Positions 28,470 through 37,778 of a DNA stretch of 44,259 nt are shown in pieces. The translations under genes were made by a program, and so were the position numbers. The notes below the pieces were generated by a model, which was not told the origin of the DNA, searched no databases, and saw only the letters and a list, made by a program, of their open reading frames with translations. The stretch spans positions 1 through 44,259 of the forward strand of contig JAEULG010000097.1 of assembly GCA_016793875.1 (NCBI GenBank), read 5' to 3'. This DNA comes from Rhodospirillales bacterium. Its GTDB lineage: Bacteria; Pseudomonadota; Alphaproteobacteria; Rhodospirillales; Defluviicoccaceae. Position 1 is the first letter of the stretch. Each line of letters opens with the position of its first letter.

Positions 28470-30764
28470 TCATGCCGCCGCGACGAAGCTGTGAATGACG
28501 GTCTTGGCGCCGGCTTTCTCGAAATCGATCTCCAGGCGGTCGCCATCGACGGTTCGGACTTGGCCGTAGCCGAACTTCTGGTGGAAGACGCGCTGGCCCA
28601 CCGTAAACGGATGGGCCGGCTGCGGCCGGGTAGTGGTGCGCTCGGCGCGGCCGTCGATGGTGGGCGGTGCCGGTCGCCGCTGTGGCCAACGCCCGCCGGC
28701 CTCCGCGGCCAGCCGTACCGGTTCAGCCGATGAAGCGGAGGCGTCCGGCTGGAAGCCGTCGCGCGCAAAGCCGTCGGATGCCCCCCGGAAGGGCCTGGCA
28801 GCAAACAGCCCTGTCGGCGCCGACTGCTCGACGTTCGCCGCCGGCAGCTCCTTGACGAAGCGCGACGGCAGCGTGTTCTGCCAGGTGCCGAACACCATCC
28901 GGCTTGCAGCATAGCTGACGATCGCCCGCCGGCGCGCCCGGGTCAGGCCCACGTAGGCGAGCCGCCGCTCCTCCTCCAGTGCCGCCGTGCCGCCCTCGTC
29001 GAGGGCGCGCTGGTTGGGGAAGATTCCCTCTTCCCAGCCGGGCAGGAAGACGGTGTCGAATTCCAGGCCCTTGGCGGCATGCAGCGTCATCAACGCCACC
29101 TTCTCGTCGCCGGCCGCCTCGTCGTTGTCCATCACCAGGCTGACGTGTTCGAGGAAGCCGGGCAGGCTCTCGAACTCGGCTAGCGCCACCACCAGCTCCT
29201 TCAGGTTTTCCAGCCGTCCGGCGGCCTCGGGGCTGCGGTCTGCTTGCCACATGCCGGTGTAGCCGGACTCGTCGAGGATGGCCCGCGCCACCGCAGGATG
29301 CGCCGTTCGTGCCAGCATATCCCGCCAGCGGGCGATATCGGCGAGCAGCCTTGCCAGCGCCGTGCGTGCCTGCGTCTTGAGCTCGTCGCTGGCGACGAGG
29401 CGGGCGGCGGCGGCGCTCAGCGGCAGGTTGGCGCCGCGGGCAAGCTGGTGGATGCTGCGCAGACTGGCCAAGCCCAGCCCGCGCTTCGGCGTATTGACGA
29501 TGCGCTCGAAGGCGAGATCGTCGTCGGGGCGGACGACGATGCGGAAGTAGGCGACGGCATCGCGGATCTCCTGGCGCTCGTAGAAGCGGGCGCCGCCGAT
29601 GACCCGGTAGGGAATGCCGATGGTGATCAGCCGCTCTTCGAATTCGCGCGTCTGGAAGCCGGCGCGGACCAGCACGGCCATCTGCCGCAGCGGGTGGCCT
29701 TGCACCTGCAGCGCCTCGATCTCGCTGCCGACGACGCGGGCCTCGTCCTCGCCGTCCCAGGTCGCCCGCACGGCGACCTTGTCGCCGCCGGCCGCCGTCG
29801 TCCACAGCGTCTTGCCGAGGCGGCCGCGATTGTGGGCGATCAGTTCCGAGGCGGCGGCGAGGATGTGCGAGGTCGAGCGGTAGTTGCACTCGAGGCGGAT
29901 GATCCGTGCGCCGGGAAAGTCGCGCTCGAAGCGCAGGATGTTGCCGATCTCGGCGCCGCGCCAGGAGTAGATCGACTGATCATCGTCGCCGACGCAGCAG
30001 ACATTGTGATGTCCCTGCGCCAGCGTCCGCAGCCACAGGTACTGGGCGACGTTGGTATCCTGGTATTCGTCGACGAGGATGTAGTGGAACTGCTGGCGGT
30101 AGCGCTCGGCGACCTCGGGGTGATCGCGGAACAGCGCCAGCGCGTGCAGCAGCAGATCGCCGAAGTCGCAGGCATCCAGGGCGCGCAGCCGGTCCTGGTA
30201 GTCGCCATAGAGCGGCAACGCCAGCCCGTCCACCGCGTCCGCGCCTTCCGCCGGCGTGACCCGCTCGGGAGTAAGCCCGCGGTCCTTCCAGCGCTGGATG
30301 ACGCTGGCGAACAGCCGCGGCGGCAGTTTGCGGGTATCGATGCGGCGCGCCTCGGCAAGCTGCTTGATCACCCGCAGCTGGTCGTCGGTATCGAGGATGC
30401 CGAAGGCCGGCTTCAGGCCCAGCAGCTCGGCGTGACCGCGCAGCATCCGCGCGCCGGTGGCGTGGAAGGTGCCGACCCACCAGCTCTCGACCGAGCGGTC
30501 CAGCAACGCCGCGACGCGCTCGCGCATCTCGCGTGCCGCCTTGTTGGTGAAGGTGACGGCGAGCACCTGCCACGGCTGCGCCAGACCGGAAGCGAGGATG
30601 TGGGCCATCCGAGTCGTCAACACCCGCGTCTTCCCGGTTCCGGCGCCGGCAAGCACCAGCAGCGGACCCTCCGTGGTGCGAACGGCGTCCGCCTGGCTCT
30701 CGTTCAGTCCGCAAAGGTAGGACGGTGATGCCGGCGGCGTCCCGGCATGGCTGCTCATATCCAT
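28470..30764 (-). CDS. uvrD: UvrD/PcrA-type ATP-dependent DNA helicase
   Basis: Superfamily 1A 3'-5' helicase for excision repair, mismatch repair and removal of stalled RecA or polymerase. 764 aa. LNESQADAV Q-motif, Walker A GAGTGKT at 40-46, TFTNKAAREMRER (Ia), VDEYQDTN (II), VGDDDQSIYSWRGA (III), NYRST (IV), LMTLHAAKGLEFDTVFLPGWEEG (V) and EERRLAYVGLTRAR (VI). The C-terminal FHQKFGYGQV module binds RNA polymerase in PcrA. Start ATG 30764 has AGGGAG 7 bases upstream; a TTG at 30785 is less likely. Confidence 0.94.
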   Translation of the reverse strand: MDMSSHAGTPPASPSYLCGLNESQADAVRTTEGPLLVLAGAGTGKTRVLTTRMAHILASGLAQPWQVLAVTFTNKAAREMRERVAALLDRSVESWWVGTFHATGARMLRGHAELLGLKPAFGILDTDDQLRVIKQLAEARRIDTRKLPPRLFASVIQRWKDRGLTPERVTPAEGADAVDGLALPLYGDYQDRLRALDACDFGDLLLHALALFRDHPEVAERYRQQFHYILVDEYQDTNVAQYLWLRTLAQGHHNVCCVGDDDQSIYSWRGAEIGNILRFERDFPGARIIRLECNYRSTSHILAAASELIAHNRGRLGKTLWTTAAGGDKVAVRATWDGEDEARVVGSEIEALQVQGHPLRQMAVLVRAGFQTREFEERLITIGIPYRVIGGARFYERQEIRDAVAYFRIVVRPDDDLAFERIVNTPKRGLGLASLRSIHQLARGANLPLSAAAARLVASDELKTQARTALARLLADIARWRDMLARTAHPAVARAILDESGYTGMWQADRSPEAAGRLENLKELVVALAEFESLPGFLEHVSLVMDNDEAAGDEKVALMTLHAAKGLEFDTVFLPGWEEGIFPNQRALDEGGTAALEEERRLAYVGLTRARRRAIVSYAASRMVFGTWQNTLPSRFVKELPAANVEQSAPTGLFAARPFRGASDGFARDGFQPDASASSAEPVRLAAEAGGRWPQRRPAPPTIDGRAERTTTRPQPAHPFTVGQRVFHQKFGYGQVRTVDGDRLEIDFEKAGAKTVIHSFVAAA

Positions 30765-31017
30765 CGATGGCTCCCTCGCCAACAATACATAGCATCACTG
30801 ATGCCAAAAGCAGCCCTCATTTATGAACGAGCCCCATCGCAGCCCTCGCCTTACAAGCCGTCAAAGCCCGCCGGGGGAGCGGCAGGATTGGTGCGGGCCG
30901 TTCATCGATGACGCACGAGGTGCGCATTTGCGGTTGCCAATAGCGCACTGAGCGCGCACGGTTAGCCTCGCGGGGAATGCTACGCACTCGCGCCTTCTGG
31001 GAATGGAGGGATTCACG

Positions 31018-32664
31018 ATGAACGCCACCATGACCCTGATCGACCTTGCTGGCTGGGTAGCGCTGCTGCTGTGGGGCCTGCACATGGTCCAGAGCGGCAT
31101 CCAGCGGGCCTTCGGTCCCGGCGTCCGCCGCATCCTCGCGATGGCTCTCGGCGATCGCATCCGGGCTTTCCTCGCCGGTCTCGCCGTCACCGCCGTCCTG
31201 CAGAGCAGCACCGCGACCGCGCTGATGGCAGCCTCGTTTACCGCCGGCGGTCTCGTTGAGATGGTACCGGCGCTGGCCGCCGTTCTCGGTGCCAACGTCG
31301 GCACGACCCTCATCGTCCAGGTGCTGTCGTTCGACGTGTCCAAGGCGGCGCCCCTGCTGGTGCTGGGGGGCGTCGTTATGTTCCGGCGCGGCACCCTGAC
31401 GCGTACCCGCGACCTCGGCCGGGTCGCCATCGGCCTTGGCCTGATGCTGCTGGCACTCGCCCAACTGCTCGTCGTCATTGCGCCTTTCGAGCATTCGCCG
31501 ACGGTGGCGCTGCTGCTCCGGTCGGCAGTGGCGGAACCGCTGATCGCGATCGTGTTCGCCGCGGTGCTGACCTGGGCGGCCCACTCCAGCGTCGCCGTCG
31601 TACTGCTGGTAATGTCGTTCGTGGCGCAAGGAGTGATTCCGCTGCACACCGGCTTCGCCCTGGTGCTCGGAGCGAACATCGGCACGGCGATCAACCCGCT
31701 GGTGGAAGCGCCGGCGGGTGACCCGGCAGCGAAGCGGCTGCCGCTCGGCAACCTGCTCAACCGGGCCGTCGGTTGCGCCATCGCCCTGATCTTCTTCGAG
31801 ACGATGGTCCCGCCGCTGAGCCGGCTGGAGCCCGACCCGGCACGGGCGATCGCCAACTTCCATACGATCTTCAATCTCGCCTCGGCGGTGCTGTTCCTGC
31901 CGCTGCTGACGCCTTGGTCGCGTCTGCTGCGACGGCTGCTGCCGACGCGCATCCGGCCGCTCGATCCACGCCAGCCGGTCTACCTCGACGAATCCGCGCG
32001 GGAGACGCCGCCGATCGCCCTGGCCAGCGCCGCGCGCGAGGCGCTGCGCATGGCCGATGTGCTCGAGACGATGCTGGAAGGCGCCCGCGAAGGAATCGTG
32101 CGCGGCGACCGGCGGCGCATCGGCGAGACCCGGCGGATGGACGACGTGCTGGATCGCCTGAACGCGGCGATCACCGGCTATCTGAGCCGGCTTGATCCGG
32201 ATGAACTGGACGCCGCCGACAACCGCCGCCTCGCTGCCATCCTCGGCTTCACCACCAACCTCGAACACGCCGGCGATGTCGTCGAGAAGAATTTGATGGC
32301 GCTGGCCGGCAAGCAGCTGAAGCGGGGCCTCGCGTTGCCGCGCGAGGCCGTGGCGGAGGTTTCCGCCACCCTGGAGCGGCTGGCCGCCAATCTGCGCACC
32401 GCGGCCGCGGTGTTCATGACCGGAGACGTGCGCGCCGCCCGCCGCCTGGCGGAAGAACAGGTGTTCTTCCGCAGTCTCGAAAGCGACGCGGCCGAAGCCC
32501 ATCTCGGCCGCGTGCGCGGTGGTGGCGCGGAGGCCCTGGAGACCGGTACCATCCTGCTCGATGTCATCCGCGAACTGCGGCGGATCAACGGCCATCTGGT
32601 CAGCGCCGCATATCCGATCCTGGAGGAGCGGGGCGAACTCTTGCCCAGCCGGCTGCGGCACTAG
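31018..32664 (+). CDS. Na/Pi cotransporter family protein with PhoU-like C-terminal domain
   Basis: Inner-membrane phosphate carrier of the NptA/YjbB (PNaS) family, sodium-coupled uptake or phosphate export. 548 aa from ATG 31018, which follows GGAGGG by 7 bases; ATG 31003 lies too close to that site. Two inverted repeats: QSST at 62-65 with GANVGTT at 91-97, and HSSVA at 189-193 with GANIGTA at 218-224. The second repeat has H where the first has Q. After ~330 the protein is soluble and helical, with PhoU-like repeats (e.g. TTNLEHAGDVVEKNL). No Pho box is visible upstream. 30765-31017 holds no other gene. Confidence 0.88.
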   Translation: MNATMTLIDLAGWVALLLWGLHMVQSGIQRAFGPGVRRILAMALGDRIRAFLAGLAVTAVLQSSTATALMAASFTAGGLVEMVPALAAVLGANVGTTLIVQVLSFDVSKAAPLLVLGGVVMFRRGTLTRTRDLGRVAIGLGLMLLALAQLLVVIAPFEHSPTVALLLRSAVAEPLIAIVFAAVLTWAAHSSVAVVLLVMSFVAQGVIPLHTGFALVLGANIGTAINPLVEAPAGDPAAKRLPLGNLLNRAVGCAIALIFFETMVPPLSRLEPDPARAIANFHTIFNLASAVLFLPLLTPWSRLLRRLLPTRIRPLDPRQPVYLDESARETPPIALASAAREALRMADVLETMLEGAREGIVRGDRRRIGETRRMDDVLDRLNAAITGYLSRLDPDELDAADNRRLAAILGFTTNLEHAGDVVEKNLMALAGKQLKRGLALPREAVAEVSATLERLAANLRTAAAVFMTGDVRAARRLAEEQVFFRSLESDAAEAHLGRVRGGGAEALETGTILLDVIRELRRINGHLVSAAYPILEERGELLPSRLRH

Positions 32665-32751
32665 CGCCGGCAGCGGCCTTCCGGGACATTGCGGCGAAGG
32701 CTACGCGGCCGGCGGGAGCCTGCCGATTGACCGCGGCGGCGGGAGGCGTGC

Positions 32752-33987
32752 ATGTTCCGGGGTCGCGATCTGGAGCGGCCGATGCGCACGTTCGATCTTT
32801 ACATTCTCCGCGAGACCACCCGGCCACTGGCTCTGGCGCTGATCATCGCCATGCTGGTGCTGCTTATCGAGCGGCTGCTCCGCCTTCTCGATATGCTGCT
32901 GGGGGCGCAGGGCCCGCTGAAGCTGATCCTGGAGATCCTTGCCTACCTCATTCCCCATTACGTCAGCCTCGCGCTGCCGATGAGCCTGCTGATCGGGGTC
33001 ATGATCGCCTTCAACCGGCTGAGCCGCGACGGCGAGCTGGACGCGCTGCAAGGCGCCGGGCTGTCGCTCGCCCGGCTGTCGCGGGCGCCGCTGCTGATGG
33101 CGGTGAGCGTCGCCGTCATCGCCGGCATCACCTTCGGCTATCTCAAGCCTTACGGGCGCTACGCCTACCAGGCGATGGTCTACACCGTGGGCAACGCTGC
33201 GCTGCAGGCCTTCGTCCAGCCTGGTGTCTTCACCCAGTTTGGCGATACCACCTTCCTCGTCGGCGCCATCGGCCGCGAGGCCGGCAGCTTTGCGGAGGTG
33301 TTCGTCTACCAGGACGATAACGGCCGCTCGACGGCGATCACCGCCCGCGACGGCACGCTGACCCGTTCGGAAGACGACGGGGTGCCGGTCCTGCGGTTGT
33401 TCGACGGCGTCCGCCTCAGCGAGAGCGCTGCCGGCGCGCCGCGTCGCGGCCGCGCTGCCGATCCATCGATCGGCGTGCTGCGTTTCGATGAACTGCGCAT
33501 GGTATTGGGCGATACGGAGGCGCAGGTGTTCCGGCCGCGCGGCGCCGACGAGCGCGAGTTCACCATCGTCGAGCTATGGCAGCGGCGGTACGCGCCGCCG
33601 CCCGGCGTTCGCTCCTCCGACATGATCGCCGAGTTTAACGTCCGGCTGGCATCGACGCTGTCGGTCCCGCTGCTGCCGCTGCTCGGCATCCCGCTCGCCC
33701 TCGGCCGCCGCCGCAGCGACCAGTCGTGGGGCATCGCCGCCGGTCTGCTCATCTTGATTCTCTATAATCAGGTGCTCGATCTCGGCAAGAACATGACCGA
33801 GAGCGGTGATGTCGGTCCTCTCGTCGGGATCTGGCTGCCGTTCACCGCCTTCGTGGTTCTCACCTTCTGGCTGCTCCAGCGCGCATCGACGCGGCTGCCG
33901 CAGGGGGCCGGCTTCGACTTCGGTGCGCTTCCGCTGGTGCGTAGCCTCAACAGCGCGGTCGGCCGGCTGGCGGGGCGCGGCGGATGA
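32752..33987 (+). CDS. lptF: LPS export ABC transporter permease LptF
   Basis: Inner-membrane subunit of LptB2FGC, which extracts lipopolysaccharide for transport to the cell surface. 411 aa: three N-terminal helices, a periplasmic beta-jellyroll domain (~130-280) and three C-terminal helices. YILRETTRPLALALIIAMLVLLIERLLRLLDML, then FNRLSRDGELDALQGAGLSL and PLLPLLGIPLALG are LptF landmarks. ATG 32752 has GGGAGG six bases upstream; ATG 32782 also has a GGAG and would give the more usual MRTFDLYILRE start. Overlaps lptG by four bases. Confidence 0.92.
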   Translation: MFRGRDLERPMRTFDLYILRETTRPLALALIIAMLVLLIERLLRLLDMLLGAQGPLKLILEILAYLIPHYVSLALPMSLLIGVMIAFNRLSRDGELDALQGAGLSLARLSRAPLLMAVSVAVIAGITFGYLKPYGRYAYQAMVYTVGNAALQAFVQPGVFTQFGDTTFLVGAIGREAGSFAEVFVYQDDNGRSTAITARDGTLTRSEDDGVPVLRLFDGVRLSESAAGAPRRGRAADPSIGVLRFDELRMVLGDTEAQVFRPRGADEREFTIVELWQRRYAPPPGVRSSDMIAEFNVRLASTLSVPLLPLLGIPLALGRRRSDQSWGIAAGLLILILYNQVLDLGKNMTESGDVGPLVGIWLPFTAFVVLTFWLLQRASTRLPQGAGFDFGALPLVRSLNSAVGRLAGRGG

Positions 33988-35057
33988 TCCAGGTTTTCGG
34001 CCGCTACCTGACCGCGCGTTTCGCCACCTACCTCGCATTTGCCCTGGCGGCGCTGTCGGCCCTGGCGCTCACCCTCGATCTCATGGAAGAAGCGGACCGG
34101 GTGCTGGGGTCGGCCTACGGCGGCGTGCCCGGCCTATTGTGGTACAGCGCGTTGCGGCTGCCCGACATCGTCGGCCAGATGCTGCCGGTGGCAACGCTGC
34201 TGGGCGTCGTCATGATGCTCGGCCAACTGCTGCGGCACAGCGAGCTGGTGGCGATGTGGGGCAGCGGCCTCTCGCCGCTGCAGATCATGGGCAGGCTGCT
34301 GCCGCTGGCGGCGCTGCTGGCGGTGCTGACCTTCGTCAATGCCGACATCGCGGTTCCGCAAACCCGCGCCGTGCTGCGCGCCTGGGATGTCGGCGAGGCC
34401 CGCAAAACCGGCATTCTTGCCGACGACGGCCGCATGGCGTGGATGCTCAGCGGCACCGACCTGGTGCGGACGCCCAAGCAGCCCGCCGCGTTCGGCGAAC
34501 TGGACGGAATCACCATCTTCCGGCGGGAAGCGGATGGGCGGCTGGTCGAGCGTATCGATGCCGCCCGCGCCCTGCCCGATCACGATGGCTGGCTGCTCAA
34601 GGACGTGCGCCGCATCGAGGTGGCGACGGGCGCCACCACCCTTGCCGACAATGTGTTCTGGGACGGGCGGATCGAGGTGGCGGCGCTGCCGCTGATCGCC
34701 AGCGAGATCCGCGATCTGGGCAGCGGCCAGCTCATGCAGCTGATCCGCAACCACGGATATGGGCAGCGCCCGGGCTACCGCTATGCCACCTGGCTGCAGG
34801 CGCGCATCGCCGCGACTGTGGTTCCAGGGCTGATGATTTTCCTCGCCATCGCTCTGGCGCAAAGATTCCGCCGCACCGGCGGCTTCTCGACGCTGCTGCT
34901 AGGGGCAACCGCCATCGGCTTTACCTTCCTCGCCCTCGACGGCGTCACCCTGGCGATGGGGGAGGCGGGGCTGGTGCCGTCCTGGTTCGCCGCCTGGGCC
35001 GCCAAAGCAGCCCTGCTCGGCCTGATCGGCACGTTCATCGTCAGCCGCGAGGGTTGA
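33984..35057 (+). CDS. lptG: LPS export ABC transporter permease LptG
   Basis: Partner of LptF. 357 aa with the same topology: helices in the first ~110 residues, jellyroll domain ~130-255, three C-terminal helices. FGRYLTARFATYLAFALAALSALALTLDLMEEADRVL, MLGQLLRHSELVAMWGSGLSPLQIM and LRLPDIVGQMLPVATLLG are diagnostic. Starts within the lptF stop (ATGATC over TGA). lptD, lptA, lptB and lptC are not nearby. Confidence 0.92.
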   Translation: MIQVFGRYLTARFATYLAFALAALSALALTLDLMEEADRVLGSAYGGVPGLLWYSALRLPDIVGQMLPVATLLGVVMMLGQLLRHSELVAMWGSGLSPLQIMGRLLPLAALLAVLTFVNADIAVPQTRAVLRAWDVGEARKTGILADDGRMAWMLSGTDLVRTPKQPAAFGELDGITIFRREADGRLVERIDAARALPDHDGWLLKDVRRIEVATGATTLADNVFWDGRIEVAALPLIASEIRDLGSGQLMQLIRNHGYGQRPGYRYATWLQARIAATVVPGLMIFLAIALAQRFRRTGGFSTLLLGATAIGFTFLALDGVTLAMGEAGLVPSWFAAWAAKAALLGLIGTFIVSREG

Positions 35058-35180
35058 CGTCCGCCGCCACAGCAGTCCGACGCCAGCGCGCCCTCGCGGC
35101 CGGGAAGGAATTGGTACACATCGCAGAAACGGCCGTGGTTCGCGCCCAACCGTAACTGCGATGCAGTATCAACAACGGTA

Positions 35181-35209
35181 TTGCCAAGCGCGGCGACTAG
35201 AGCGAAAAT
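35181..35209 (+). promoter_or_regulatory. Weak candidate promoter before a secreted orphan
   Basis: TTGCCA (35181-35186, 4/6), 17 bases, GAAAAT (35204-35209, 4/6), 39 bases before the start at 35248. Local AT content is raised. The rest of 35058-35247 shows nothing recognisable. Confidence 0.28.
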
Positions 35210-35247
35210 ATCTCCTTATAGTGACCCCATTTGGGGAGGTAAAGGCG

Positions 35248-35721
35248 ATGCGGACTAGGGTATTTATTTCATCAGCTGCGGCGGCTGCCGCTCTCTTCGG
35301 AACACAGGTCTTTGCTGCTACGCAGAAGTCTGCGCCCATTTCCAAGTTTAGCGGCGTCGATGAGATTGTCTTCACCTGCACGACGTCCAAGACGTTCGTC
35401 AACATCCCCGGACTTTCGCGAAGCTTCACCGTTGGGGCGGGAGCGGCGGAAGAGGCCGTCGTCATGCTCCAGGCATCGTTCAGTCTCAGCCGCGACGGTG
35501 CCGATACGGCGTTCGTCCGTCTGCTGGTCGACAACGTCATCCAGGGACCGGGCGATCAGGTCCCGGTTCAAAGCCTCGACGATACCGGGAGCACCCATGG
35601 CTTCAACTGGCAGACGAGGACGCTGTCGCCGGGCAGCCACACCGTCCGCGCCCAGTGGCGCACCGATCTCGGCAGCAGTTTTTGTGCCGACGCCCGGTCC
35701 CTGATCGTCCTGCACAAATAG
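35248..35721 (+). CDS. Secreted hypothetical protein, probable beta-sandwich
   Basis: 157 aa, no family recognised. Signal peptide 1-23 (hydrophobic run ISSAAAAAALFG, cleavage VFA-AT). The mature part alternates hydrophobic strands (VVMLQASFSLSR, TAFVRLLVDNVIQG, SLSPGSHTVRAQWRTD-like, SLIVLHK), suggesting a beta-sandwich; C44 and C146 near the two ends could be bridged. ATG 35248 is preceded by GGGGAGG with 8-base spacing, so the gene is translated from here although the frame opens at 35161. No partner genes suggest a role. Confidence 0.65.
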   Translation: MRTRVFISSAAAAAALFGTQVFAATQKSAPISKFSGVDEIVFTCTTSKTFVNIPGLSRSFTVGAGAAEEAVVMLQASFSLSRDGADTAFVRLLVDNVIQGPGDQVPVQSLDDTGSTHGFNWQTRTLSPGSHTVRAQWRTDLGSSFCADARSLIVLHK

Positions 35722-35886
35722 CGGTCGCTTCCGACGGCCGCAGCCGGGGACAGCGCCGCCAGACTATTTCCGAGCGTCTCCGTCGGTCTGGCCGGCGGCA
35801 TGGATCATGAACTGAGGCATCGCCCGTGGGAACGTGAGGCGCCGCCCGGCGTACGGCGGCCACACTCGTTTCCTATGGATGCGCCC

Positions 35887-37494
35887 ATGAGAAGCAATTC
35901 CGTTGCGGCGATGCCTCTGCCTGCGCTACTCACGTGCAGCGTCCGATCAACAATCGCCCGGCGCATGTGGGTAGTTTTTCAGGTTCTGTTGGCAGCCTTC
36001 GGACTGCTCGTCGCCGGTACCCTCGGCGGATGCAGCACCGTCGATCAGGCACCGGCGCCGGCCCATGAGGAGCCATTTGCCGCTCCCGAAGCCTACAACA
36101 TGTTCAAGGCCGGCTTGGCCGCCATCGTCGAGCGCTTCATCGATCCGGTCAGCGCCGAAGAGGTCGCGCTTGCCGGAATGGGAGGGCTTGCCAGCATCGA
36201 TCCGGCGCTGAGCGTCGGCAAGGTTCACGACGAGGTGGAGGTGGACAGGGCCGGCCGGGAGATCCTGTCGCTGCCGACACCAAAGGCGCGGGACGTCGAC
36301 GGCTGGGCCCGGACCACGGTACAGGTCTGGCGGGGGGCCCGGGGCTACTCGCCGCGGCTTGCCGCCACTCCCCAGGAAGATGTCTACGAAGCCATCTTCG
36401 ATTCCGCAGTGAAGGTTCTTGGTGCTCACGCGCGCTATTCGACGCCGTCCGAGGCCCGCCGCAACCGCCTGCGGCGCGATGGCTATCTCGGCATCGGCGT
36501 CAGCGTCGTGCTCAACGACGATCGCGAGCCGGAGGTCAGCGAAGTGGTCGGACACGGACCCGCCGAACGGGCGGGGCTGCGCGTCGGTGATGTGCTGGTT
36601 CAGGTAGACGGTCGGCCGGTGTCCGGGCTGAGCGTGCCGGAAGTCGAAGGGATCCTCGGGGAAAGCGTCGACGGGCGGGTGCGGCTGACGGTACGGCGGC
36701 TGCGGGCGACGCTGCGCTTCGTCGTCACCCGCCGTTACCTCATCCCGGAAACGGTGAGCAAGCGCTACGCGGACGGTATTCTCTATCTTGCCGTATCGAG
36801 GTTCAACCAGGGCACGACCGACGAAATCGCCAGCACACTCGAGCAGTTCTCGGTACCACCGGACGGCACGCTGCGCGGGGTCGTTCTCGATCTGCGCGGC
36901 AATCCCGGCGGCCTGCTGCAGCAGGCCGTCAAGGTCGCCGATCTGTTCCTCCTCAATGGGCCGGTGCTATCGACTCGCGGCCGCCATCCGGATAGCTCGC
37001 AGGACTACCTCGCCGGCGCCGACGACGTCGCTCACGGGGTGCCGCTGGTCATTCTGGTCGATCACGATACCGCCTCGGCGGCGGAGATGGCGGCTGCGGC
37101 GCTGCAGGATCGAGGCCGCGCCATCGTCGTCGGCAGCAGTTCCTACGGCAAGGGCACGGTGCAGACGGTCATTCCGCTGCCCAACGGCGGCGACCTCGGC
37201 TTCACCTGGTCTCGGGTCATCGTGCCGTCCGGGACAGACCTGCGGGGGCGAGGCGTCCATCCTCTGGTCTGTACCAGCGGCCTCTATGTCATTGATCCGG
37301 ATACGATAGCAAGGCTGGTGAGCGAGGCGGGGCAGGGCGCCGGTGCGGAGAGTGCGCCGTGCCCGGCGGAGCGGCGCGACGGCCCGGTGGACGTCGAGGT
37401 GGCGCGCCGGCTGTTCGATCAGCCGGAAGGCCTCGCCGCGCTGTTCGGCCGGGAATCGATTGTCGCCCAGGTCCCAGGCGGCGCCACGCCTTGA
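35887..37494 (+). CDS. S41 family C-terminal processing peptidase, lipoprotein
   Basis: Periplasmic serine protease of the CtpA/Prc type, which trims or degrades envelope proteins. 535 aa from ATG 35887; ATGs at 35800, 35875, 35911 and 35965 are alternatives and none has a clear ribosome site. The RR before the hydrophobic run argues against 35965. Lipobox LGGC (Cys ~49), then a long helical region, a PDZ domain (GYLGIGVSVVLND...ILGESVDGRVRLTVRR, ~198-280), and the S41 core with catalytic S397 (HDTASAAEMA) and K422 (GKGTVQ), 25 residues apart as in Prc. A rpmG gene follows after 75 bases. Confidence 0.87.
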   Translation: MRSNSVAAMPLPALLTCSVRSTIARRMWVVFQVLLAAFGLLVAGTLGGCSTVDQAPAPAHEEPFAAPEAYNMFKAGLAAIVERFIDPVSAEEVALAGMGGLASIDPALSVGKVHDEVEVDRAGREILSLPTPKARDVDGWARTTVQVWRGARGYSPRLAATPQEDVYEAIFDSAVKVLGAHARYSTPSEARRNRLRRDGYLGIGVSVVLNDDREPEVSEVVGHGPAERAGLRVGDVLVQVDGRPVSGLSVPEVEGILGESVDGRVRLTVRRLRATLRFVVTRRYLIPETVSKRYADGILYLAVSRFNQGTTDEIASTLEQFSVPPDGTLRGVVLDLRGNPGGLLQQAVKVADLFLLNGPVLSTRGRHPDSSQDYLAGADDVAHGVPLVILVDHDTASAAEMAAAALQDRGRAIVVGSSSYGKGTVQTVIPLPNGGDLGFTWSRVIVPSGTDLRGRGVHPLVCTSGLYVIDPDTIARLVSEAGQGAGAESAPCPAERRDGPVDVEVARRLFDQPEGLAALFGRESIVAQVPGGATP

Positions 37495-37569
37495 CAGACG
37501 CGTCGTTGTGCGTATCGTGCCGCCACGTCCGGCGACCCGTCCGGCGCGCCCAATCGATGTGAGCCAAGG

Positions 37570-37737
37570 ATGGCGAAGCCCAATACGATCCTGATCAAGC
37601 TGGTAAGCACTGCTGGCACTGGCTTCTTCTATGTCGCAAAGAAGAATCCGCGGACCTCGACCGAAAAGCTGGAATTCCGCAAGTACGATCCGGTCGTGCG
37701 CAAGCACGTGCCGTTCAAGGAAGCGAAGATCAAGTAG
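37570..37737 (+). CDS. rpmG: 50S ribosomal protein L33
   Basis: Ribosomal large-subunit protein near the E site. 55 aa: [47 protein letters not shown]. It lacks the CxxC pairs of zinc-binding L33, so it is the zinc-free (C-minus) form. AAGG lies immediately before the ATG. Convergent with the Crp/Fnr gene, 41 bases between stops; a weak CCGCC-GGCGG hairpin occupies that gap. Confidence 0.95.
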   Translation: MAKPNTILIKLVSTAGTGFFYVAKKNPRTSTEKLEFRKYDPVVRKHVPFKEAKIK

Positions 37738-37778
37738 CGCCTCGCGCTTCCGCCCGGCCGGCGGTTGACTCCCGGCAC

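Noticed and set aside
28237..28470. Possible integrative element at tRNA-Pro
   Set aside because: No integrase and no second copy of the tRNA 3' end in the window; only a palindromic repeat follows.
30817..32661. 614-codon minus-strand frame opposite the Na/Pi carrier
   Set aside because: Gln/Arg/His-rich shadow; the plus strand encodes conserved QSST/GAN motifs and a good ribosome site.
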